Shown piece after piece: positions 55,892 to 64,000 of a stretch of 64,000 nucleotides of DNA; positions within the stretch are counted from its first letter, which is position 1; the number at the start of each line of letters is the position of its first letter. A model generated the notes under the pieces. It did no database searches. It was not told the origin of the DNA and saw only the letters and a program-made list of their open reading frames with translations. A program made the translations under genes and the position numbers. Source of the stretch: Floccularia luteovirens (taxonomy: Eukaryota > Basidiomycota > Agaricomycetes > Agaricales > Squamanitaceae); NCBI GenBank assembly GCA_009739215.1, contig VSJF01000001.1:930001-994000 (forward strand), written 5' to 3'.

Positions 55892-57725
55892 ATGTCGGAA
55901 CCTTGGTCAAGAGATGCTATTGCTGCACGTATCCTAGCTGGAGAGCATCTCATTATATATCACGACCACCTCCTCCGCATCCCTCCCTCATGGCTTGACG
56001 CTCACCCCGGTGGAACTCTCGCCCTCCTCCACTTCGTAGGTCGCGACGCAACTGACGAGATAGAAGCATACCACTCTGATGATACCCTTCAACTTATACC
56101 CCGCTACTCTGTTGGTCGTGTCCAACTCTCAGGTTTTGGGTGGCATCCATTGATACCCCCTGTAATGTCGGGCTGGGTCCGCAAACTTGCCCAGTCTGGC
56201 GAATCTGAATGGCATCTGGAGGCGACGGCAGTCAGGTCCGCAAAAGACACTCAGACATCACCGTCATCACAAATTCTACTTGTAGAATCTCCAAACACAG
56301 ACAGCAAGCCAACTGCTCCATCACTTTCCACTCTCTTACCTCCACCTACTTCCTTATCGCTGGAACAACAAGCTCAACACTCAAAAGCCTACAGGGAGTT
56401 ACACACTCGGATCATAGATGCTGGCCTCTATAAAACACCTTATCTAACTGGTTATGGTCCAGAAATATTTCGTTATACACTTTTAGGCTGTCTATCTGCT
56501 TATGCTTACGTGCATAACTGGCTCATCACCAGTGCGGTTTTTCTCGGGCTGTTGTGGCATCAGTTGGCTTTTAGTGCCCATGACCTGGGCCATATGGGAG
56601 TCACCCATATTTGGGCTGTTGACCGATTATTGGCCATATTTATAGCTGACTTTCTTGGTGGTTTAAGTATAGGCTGGTGGGTGGACGTAAGCATTTCAGC
56701 CAATTATCTTATAGACTTCCACTAATCAGAATTCTCCAGAATCACAATGTTCATCATCGTGAGTATATGTATCAAATTTGTTATTCACTTGACTTAACAT
56801 GATATGCGTCACAGTCGTCCCCAATCACCCTTCTCAGTAGGTCCTAACTAAAATAATCAGGCACGCACCGCTAATCCATTCCTAAGCGACCCTGATATCG
56901 AGCACTTACCATTCTTTGCAATTTCGCCGAGTTTCTTCTCCTCTCTGTGGTCTTCATACTACAAGCGAATTATGTATTATGACCGCTTTGCAAATTACTT
57001 CATTTCTCTCCAACATAAGTTATTCTATATCGTCATGCTTTTTGCTAGGTTCAATCTCTACGTAAACTCGTATTCTTTCCTGTTTCGGAAAGCTTGGGAT
57101 ACAAAGAGGGCAAGAGGAGGTCGTTGGGCATGGAGCTTAGAAACAGTAGCAGTCTTGTTCTTTTGGGTTTGGTTCGGCAGTGTTCTATACGGATGCGGGA
57201 CATGGAAAAAGGCATTGACTTACCTTTTGGTAAGTCATGCCGTCACCAGCCCACTCCATGTTCAGGTAATTACGACACCTAATTATCTATCATACCCGAG
57301 AACCTAACATTCTACATTTATAGATCGTCTTGTCACATTTTTCGATGTCGACAGTGGATCTCGGGCCCACAGAGTCGTTCCCCGACCGACAGCTGCGAAC
57401 GACGACCGATGTCATATGCTCTGACTCAATCGCATTCTTGCATGGTGGACTTCACCTGCAAGTCACCCATCATCTTTTCCCCAGGGTTCCAAGACACAAC
57501 TTACGAAGAGCGAGCGAGCTTGTCAAAGAGTTTGCAAAAGAACAAGGGCTTACATATGCTGAATTTGGATTCATTGATGGAAACACACAAGTTTTGGGTG
57601 TCCTTAAAGGTGTAGCGGATCAAGTCAAATTGATTGGCAAAGTAGCCAAGGTTGAAGCTCAAGAAGCGGTAGAGAAAAAAGTAATGGCGGCAGAGCAGAA
57701 GCTGAACGGGAAAAAAGCTAGCTAG
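55892..57725 (+). CDS. Cytochrome-b5-fused front-end desaturase, probably delta-8 sphingolipid desaturase
   Basis: ER membrane enzyme that adds a double bond to the long-chain base of glucosylceramide precursors; the related delta-6 acyl desaturases share this layout. The N-terminal cytochrome b5 domain has the haem motif DAHPGGTLALLHFVGRDAT. An S/P-rich linker follows, then membrane segments with the three histidine boxes: SAHDLGHMG (H-D-x-x-H), NHNVHH (H-x-x-H-H, reached through an intron at about 56689) and HLQVTHHLFPR (Q-x-x-H-H, the front-end type with glutamine for histidine). DPDIEHLPFFAIS and WSLETVAVLFFWVWFGSVLY lie between. The C-terminus is a lysine/glutamate helix ending NGKKAS. 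The exon around 56880 (a string after NHP) is longer than I expect, so one splice site there is uncertain. Confidence 0.85.
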
Positions 57726-57943
57726 ATGAATGTCATGTTCTGGCACGGATACTCTCAAAATAGAATACACTCCTTAAATAATCGAACGACTCGATAATAC
57801 AGATCCACCCGAGGAAATAATCATGAAAATCTCATTCTGTGCATAGTGCAATAGAAAGCAACTTGTACGTCGCGCCAATATTTTGTGTGTAATCGATGGT
57901 AAGCATACAGCTGCATGTAAAGGTAAGAAGACTACAAAATAGT

Positions 57944-58734
57944 TTATTTCTTCTTGGCAGCTTCCTCCTCCTCTTTCTGTAATTGCAATAAATTAATCCA
58001 AGAAACAACCAGTTACGGAGTTGGCAAACCTTTGCAGCACGGGCCTTGCGAGTTCCCTCGTGTCTCTGGTTGGAGCGAGCAATACGAAGAGTGCGGTATG
58101 CTTTGAATTCGCGTTCTTCTTTGGTGATTTTTCGGGGTGCCTCTGCAACATAGGAATCGGGCAATGGGAAAGCAGCCCGTGTTGTGTCTGACTTGAGATC
58201 TTCCGACTGTAGTTATGGTTATGATTATATCTCTATCTACGAAAGTGCATATACGTACTGATGAGTCTCCTTTCTTGGGTTTGCCTGCTTTGCGAGGGAA
58301 GACAATGAGACGGGCTTTGTATGCTTTCAAACGTTCAACGTTTAGTTTTTTGCCCTCCTCGCTCAGATTTCTCCTCCTGTGATCAACAACAATGCCAACC
58401 CCTCGTGCCTCTTTCCTTCCAATACCAGCCTCCTTGAGTTCACCGAGCGTAAAGCCACGCCCCTCACGGACTTTACGATTGTAGCGAACAGTCTGAGCGC
58501 GGACGGCTGGGCGAAGAAGCGAAAGAGGGCGAACACCTAAAGTTGTGGCTTTGGCCTTGCGGGCATTGCGTCTACGAAGTTTACGACCTGGCTGATCAAA
58601 CCAGGTGCGCACACGGCGTTGCCAATCTTTGCGGAAGTGATTGCCAGGGAGGACTATGAACCACTATCATCAATATATTGTTCACAGAAAATTTGTACAA
58701 TGTTAAACTGACCGTTATTGTGCGCGAAACCCAT
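57944..58734 (-). CDS. RPL13: 60S ribosomal protein eL13
   Basis: Large-subunit protein. The first exon encodes MGFAHNN only; a 5'-proximal intron joins to [36 protein letters not shown], then [48 protein letters not shown] (here [12 protein letters not shown]), [16 protein letters not shown] and KKGDSS. Two later introns lead to [41 protein letters not shown] and to a last exon [10 protein letters not shown] at 57944. The [21 protein letters not shown] start is diagnostic. Its upstream region shares the two-box module with uS9. Confidence 0.95.
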
Positions 58735-58805
58735 CGTTTAGTCTATAAACTCCACCATTAGCCCTCGATCTCAACGATTTATTGAGTTAGCAGCCCTACC
58801 TTGTA

Positions 58806-58880
58806 TCTTGAGGTCGTCGAGGCCGATGCCGATAAATTCGTGTTCTATACTGATGCAGTGGCTTGAATAACTGGATAGTA
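58806..58880 (-). promoter_or_regulatory. Two-box ribosomal-protein promoter module (eL13 copy)
   Basis: In gene orientation: TACTATCCAGTTATTCAAGC plus CAC (58880-58858), a 32-base gap, then CGGCCTCGACGACCTCAAGA (58825-58806). The second box starts 71 bases upstream of the eL13 ATG. Compare 45708-45636 upstream of uS9: the second box differs at one position in 20; the first box has the same ACTATCCAG...TT.CAAGCCAC frame. Confidence 0.75.
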
Positions 58881-59779
58881 CCTCTCGGGTTTTACCGCAA
58901 CCATAACCCTGCGAAAACGATCACGTGAGAAAGGGATTATACCCAAATAAGGAATCGTGTTATTCATGGAACTTTTTGGAGGGAAAACTTCCAATAAGTT
59001 ATAAAACTATATGGACCATGTTCAAGTCTCTAACGGGAATCTGAAAGTTTGCTATTTCCCTATTGTAGTAGAATGTCTAGGCTCTACTGCCCAGCCTCAT
59101 TCAAAGCCATCTTCGTCTCCATTCCAACTATCCGGGCGAAAGAGTCTTATGGCAACATATCTGCTAGCCCCGCGTCATACATGCGCTGAGTTGTCTGATC
59201 CCTCGCAGAATGTTTCCGCCGGTTGCTTCTAGATCTGGACCTCGAGGGTCTGCGATCAAGTCTGCTAACAAGATTCTATCCATTATCTGCAGAGTTGCAA
59301 CGTTCAACCTCCATTTAGACTTCTATTTTCTCATTCCATTCTTAGCAGATTTGGGAAACATCTCCTTTATCGTCCAATTCGTTGCTCTCTCTCCACAAGT
59401 TGACGATTTGTGACCTGATCATCCCATTTCTTGCTGCATGGCCAATCTGTATGGATCATGCATACCATTTCAATCTGGATCATAGACATGTGCATGGATG
59501 TCTATCACACCTGCTCGGCAGTTGAAAATCATTATGAGGTAAGTACCTAGTTGTCATACACACAATTGAAATTTTCTAGTCAATACATCTCATGAAAGAT
59601 AGGAATTATCCTCCGCAGCCTCGTTCCTCTTTATGGTTGCCAAGGAGTGTATTCTATGCTATATTTACGTCCCGACGTTTGCAGCAGTGGAGTATAAGAA
59701 GCCCATTGTCAAAGCATACCTTCGATATCTTAAATTTTAAGATTTTTTTCTCTTAAATCCTTCCACCTGTTTCATCAGA
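58881..59779. other. Intergenic region between eL13 and the MetE-like gene
   Basis: About 900 bases. ORFs of 66-73 codons (59011-59232, 59210-59413) have no recognisable features. The stretch before 59780 is T-rich (ATTTTTTTCTC). Nothing else seen. Confidence 0.45.
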
Positions 59780-61640
59780 ATGCTTGCGATTAACACTGCC
59801 AGGCCTCCCTTTCATGCTGACCACGTTGGATCTTTGGTCAGGCCTCTGGCCCTTTATCAGAAGCGTCAACTGCTCGCAGAGGGCAAGATACGACCAGAGG
59901 AGCTTAGAGAAGCAGAAAATGAAGGCATAAAATACATCGTTAAACTTCAGCAAGAGGCCGGAATGAAGACCATAACAGACGGAGAACTTAGAAGGTACTT
60001 ACTCGACTGGTGGCCCGTAGTGAAGATCTATTCATTTACAACACAGAGGAATGTTTTATGAGGGAGTTTTTGACAAACTGGATGGCATGACGCTTGTTAA
60101 AAATCGTTGAGTCTTTCTAGTTATCACTACAATAAGTGAATATTTCGTCTTACTTCAAAAATTCAGGATCCATAACGACGTTCAAGGTATTGTAAGCAAC
60201 TCGGGCTGTGAGGCTGGTACTTATGTCCATTCAGCCGTATATTCCACACATCAAATTGATGTACAACGCAGGTATGCAAGAAGCAGAAAGCATATTTTGC
60301 ACCGTAAGTTCTTCAAATTCATAACTAGATTTGATAACTTACTTATTTTTCGCTAGGGAAAGATCAGACGCACTAAACCCTGGTACGTGGATGATTTCAA
60401 GTATCTCAAGAATATCCTTCCTCCCGAGGTGATATAGTTGCTTAATCCAGTGTTCTATTTTCCTGTTTACATGCCACCTTCGTCAGAGCTTAGGCTCCAT
60501 AAAGATCACCATGTGCTCACCATCATGGTTTCATCAACGCCATGGTTCAGATTTCACCTATGATTTGTCGGTGTATAAGTGTGACAGTGAGTTCAATCTC
60601 ATTGTATAATATGCCTACCAGGTTCTAATACCGCTCAGACGATTATTTTGATGACCTCGGAGTTGCCTACCGTGCAGAATTCCAGGATCTTTACGATCTC
60701 GGTTGCCGTGAGTTTTACAACTTCTTTGTGCGCTCGAATCGGGGATTGATGGACAGTTATTCGTAGGACACATTCAAATTGATGATCCTACTTTCTGCTA
60801 CTTCTGTGATGAAGATATGATTATTGGCATGGAAAATGATAGCGTTGACCATGAAGCTTTACTTGACACCTATATTCGTGCTATCAATGTATGCACACAG
60901 GGCCGTCCAGATGATTTGATTATCAGCATTCACATGTGTCGTGGTAACTTCAAGGTTAGTGTGTACTTCATCATCACATTACAAATTTGATGTGTTCTTT
61001 GTGCCGTAAAGGGTGGCATCTACTTTTCTGAAGGAAGTTATGCTCGTATTGCAGTAAAGTTATTCAACACCCTCGATGTGAATGCTTTTTACGTGAGAAA
61101 AATCTTGTTATGTGAAAAGACATTCTAAATCTTCCATTTCAAAAGCTTGAATATGATACAGAACGCGCTGGAGACTTTAGCCCGCTCAAACACCTTCCTC
61201 TTAACAAAACTGTCGTCCTCGGCCTCGTCACTACTAAGAACCCAAAGGTGCGCTCAGAAGCATGTCGTTCCGATGCAAAAAACTGGACTCTAATCTTCTT
61301 TTGGGATAGCTTGAGGACATTGAAGAGCTGAAAGGCCGTATTAACGAAGCTGTAGAAGTATTAACTCGAGGCAACCCCAATCGCTCGAAAGAAGTCGCTT
61401 TGAATCAGTCAATATCATCATTGTTCATAATCCTATCTGGCAATTGATTTATCTCTGTGTTACAGGCTTTGTATTAGCACGCAATGCGGGTTTGCATCCG
61501 TATGGCAAGGGAACCCATTGACTGAAGAGGTGAGTACTTGGTAACTTCGTGTTATTATTTTACTGAAGCAGTTGTTGTAGGACGAAAAGAGAAAATTCGC
61601 ATTACTGGTAGAAACAGCAAAACAAGTATGGTCAGAATGA
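59780..61640 (+). CDS. Single-domain MetE-like (cobalamin-independent methionine synthase family) protein
   Basis: Corresponds to the C-terminal catalytic barrel of MetE but lacks the N-terminal barrel, like archaeal-type MetE and the fungal/bacterial 'MetE-like' proteins. Start PPFHADHVGSLVRPLALYQKRQLL, EELREAENEGIKYIVKLQQEAGMKTITDGELRR, then YEGVFDKLDGM, ITTFK and PYIPHIKLMYNAGMQ. Later exons: DDYFDDLGVAYRAEFQDLYDLGCRHIQIDDPTFCYFCD, LIISIHMCRGNFKGGIYFSEGSYARIAVKLFNTLDVNAFYLEYD, RAGDFSPLKHLP, VVLGLVTTKNPKLE, and LCISTQCGFASVWQGNPLTEE, ending QVWSE. The zinc ligands fit as His and Cys of IHMCRG and Cys of STQCGF. About 380 residues, more than ten introns, no frame breaks. Whether it makes methionine is not shown; many such proteins have other, unknown methyl transfer roles. 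Confidence 0.82.
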
Positions 61641-62122
61641 GCTTACAAATGAAAGTATATGTATACTGTTACCTCTTGTGTACCCACAGCCTATGGTCTA
61701 GTTTTTTGAATATTTATGTATAAAATCAGTTTACGTGCTTGTTTTACACAAGACAAGTGATTGCGCTGCCTAAGTAGAAAACTGCAGATCTACATTTCCA
61801 AACAAAAACTAATTGTTTACACTACAGTGTATAATATCGGTAATTTCTGAAAGGATCATAACGTATTAACTTTTGATGGTATCTTCTGACTGGTTCAGTT
61901 GCTGGCAACCTTAAGGTTGCTCCGGGACTTTGATTGCATTGGTGTTCCTACCACCAGCTGGGAATTAATCCAAATGTCTCGGGTCTAAAAATATGCAGCG
62001 ATTTGAGTCGGAACTATTTACGGAGTTTTAAATGTATTTAAAGAGGTCATGTACAACCAACTCTACGCATTAAATTAGCACTACTTCAAGCCTACATCGC
62101 GAAAGCACTTCCCGCCTGGTAA
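61641..62122. other. Intergenic region before the last gene
   Basis: About 480 bases, AT-rich at 61650-61860, no ORF that looks coding. Contains TTGTAATGT-type and TATTTA stretches; nothing assigned. Confidence 0.45.
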
Positions 62123-64000
62123 ATGGCTAAGATTGGGCCCAAACCCAAAGGGCCAACAAGGCGGGAACAACTCCAGATATGGCGTGAACAAAAACGTGCA
62201 AGATCTGACCAGATGAAGCAGGCAGGTTCACCGATGTTGACACCGATGACGACTTCTTCTAGATTGTTGCCACAGGCTTCTAAGAAGTCATCCGCACGGA
62301 TACAACCTGACTTGACCGATCTTGAGGACTCGCGCAGGAGGAGGGACAAAGCCAAAGCACACAGAACAGGTAAACCTATAGACAAGGCGACGACTACTGG
62401 ATCTCCTGCATGCGCGATAGAAAGGTGACACCATACACTTTTACTATGTTCCTTTCATTGATTCTGCTATCTCGTAGCGCCGACTCTATTGAAGGAGTCA
62501 GGATGTTATGGGAAGAAGTTCACAGCCCATCTTTTGACAAGGATCTATGTCTTGCTAATACTCCACCAAGTCTCTCCAGCCAAGGGTCGGTTATACTTGT
62601 TATAAATTCTGCTCAGAGCATAGATACACCTTGCGCGTGCCTCTCTGCAGGAGATCCCAATGTTAAATGCTCTACCCTCAAACCACCGTACTTGTCCGGT
62701 GGAAATGTTGTGAGAAGTGGTTCTGGTTCTGTTACTCTCTCGCCACCGGACTTGGTATCTCAGAATGAACTCGTAATTCCGACACAAACACAAAAGATTG
62801 CTAGCAGTGCTGATATCGTACTTCTTATGAACGAGAAACCCGATCAAGCAAGTTACACTAGGTCGTCTGTGCGATCTGTGGGCCCTATTTCGAGTATTAT
62901 TACCGAACAATTCCCTCTTCTATTATTGGGAGCTGCGAATAACAACTTGGGAACTATACTTCCTCAAGAATGTAACGCCGATCCACTGCTCTCTCCTGAA
63001 GATGCCCACCTTGATGTCAAGTCAAACTCAGGTGATTCGTTCAAGATTGACGAAAATTCGAAACGAGATTCATTTAGTATCCATGATGATCCTGGTCCTT
63101 CTGGTACTGCCTTCTCTCTGCAAGCCGTGTCTATCAATAGTATGTATGTACATAAACAAGACCCATCTCTGGCCACCAATTGTTGTCCAAATGTGGCGAC
63201 GAATCTGAAATTGACACTTGAATCAGAGCTTCAACGCGCATCACAGGACAAACCCACTAGCGAAGGTAAATACATGCATGTGCTCAATATCAGAGACGGT
63301 TAAACTATAGCCTATTATTCAGTTACAGACCACACCAAACAGACATATTACGAGGAATATAGCCGTGCTGGAACGAAGAATCCCAAGAACATTCGGATGA
63401 CCTCCAACTTTGGTGTTGTATTGAGTAATCAGAAGATCGTGCAAGCTGTTCAGGATGACCCGGTTTGTAACCCTGTGACTATTGATAATGTGGTAGCATT
63501 GCCCGTCATAGTCGAAGAAGCAGATAAGAGGTGTGTTGCTGACAAGACAGGAATAGTATCGGAACCTGAAGAATCGCGTGCTGGGGATAAAACGTCAGTC
63601 ATCGCCTCTGATCACGAACGAGGACAAAATGTCAAGTTGGAAGAGATTGGCGGTGTTTCACTATTATCGGTCTCATCAAGCGAAGCGGCACCAGTAGTGT
63701 CTCCTGGAAGTGACGGTGATCATGTTAATGTGAAGCCTGACGTGTTCTCGTCGTCAGGAATCACTCTAGGAACTCCTATTTTAATGAAGAAAACTAGTCG
63801 ATCGATGCTATCGTCTCGCAGGGAGCGAGAGGAGATGGCAAACGGAAGTTGGTATGGCAGGGTGTCCTTGGGTCATCAATTAACGCCACGGAGAATAACT
63901 GTTCCTCCAAGTCCGGTCACTCCGATTCAGAACAGACATCATTACAGGCCAACTACACCATCAACGCCAATGAATCAATCAACAGGGATTCGACCTCCTG
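62123..64000 (+). CDS. Hypothetical S/P-rich protein, 3' end beyond window
   Basis: The start MAKIGPKPKGPTRREQLQIWREQKRARSD is a lysine/arginine-rich helix. Exon 1 ends with SPACAIE, and a 53-nt intron (62425-62477) joins to SADSIEGVRMLWEEV. Exon 2 runs about 260 residues of low-complexity sequence, with a second intron after TSE (donor GTAAATACATGC, acceptor CAGTTACAG at about 63329). Exon 3 is open to position 64000: DHTKQTYYEEYSR, ILMKKTSRSMLSSRREREEM, and basic T/P-rich strings near the edge such as LTPRRITVPPSPVTP. Reading without these introns splits it into several ORFs. No domain is recognised; the P-S-P/T-P sites suggest a kinase substrate, perhaps a cell-cycle or cytoskeletal protein, but that is a guess. 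Confidence 0.6.

Overview
The window is eukaryotic and fungal, most likely a basidiomycete of the Agaricomycotina type. The genes are dense and split by many short introns of roughly 45-70 nt with GT(R)NG...YAG ends. Several products are fungus-specific (Pal1, ICE2, DUG3, basidiomycete-style F-box protein, a cytochrome-b5-fused sphingolipid desaturase), and the cytosolic and mitochondrial ribosomal proteins have fungal/animal layouts. I saw no rRNA, tRNA, CRISPR or transposon. I do not name a species.

Layout. 1-8.2 kb: the end of an unidentified membrane-protein gene, then two tandem DUF2235 alpha/beta-hydrolase paralogues. 8.8-17.4 kb: NUS1 (cis-prenyltransferase subunit), SEC17 (alpha-SNAP), phosphoacetylglucosamine mutase, DUG3 and ICE2. 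17.6-25.8 kb: the large subunit of molybdopterin synthase, a fused pseudouridine-5'-phosphate glycosidase/pseudouridine kinase, the mitochondrial helicase IRC3, and the ADP/ATP carrier. 26.3-32.6 kb: a PIAS/Siz SUMO ligase, nudC, and the ribosome-biogenesis factor ESF1. 32.6-36.1 kb: an accessory-looking, gene-poor stretch. It holds a duplicated promoter, a small secreted protein made of dibasic-separated 20-residue repeats (a predicted Kex2-processed repeat peptide precursor), and a proline/serine-rich hypothetical protein. 36.1-48.4 kb: an EED/ESC-like WD40 protein, NDUFA11, a Rap1-like telomere protein, mitochondrial bL33, a glutathione-independent formaldehyde dehydrogenase-like enzyme with two micro-exons, uS9, mitochondrial uL4, and an F-box/LRR protein. 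48.7-64 kb: RAD51, phosphoglycerate dehydrogenase divergent from HIS7, Pal1, a sphingolipid delta-8 desaturase, eL13, a MetE-like protein, and a partial hypothetical gene.

Three things stand out. First, the secreted repeat precursor at 33.4-34.0 kb could release about six near-identical 18-residue peptides, each ending in tyrosine. Its promoter exists in two tandem copies. Second, the two cytosolic ribosomal-protein genes, 13 kb apart, share a two-box promoter module with conserved spacing (30 and 32 nt). Third, many conserved genes (SEC17, nudC, ESF1, IRC3, HIS7, RAP1 and others) are broken by what look like single extra bases. All the breaks I could resolve are +1, often in homopolymers. 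This points to uncorrected insertion errors in the assembly rather than biology, and it means the frames of those genes must be read across the breaks.

All splice sites and joins were derived by eye from homology and GT-AG logic. Nothing was aligned or searched.
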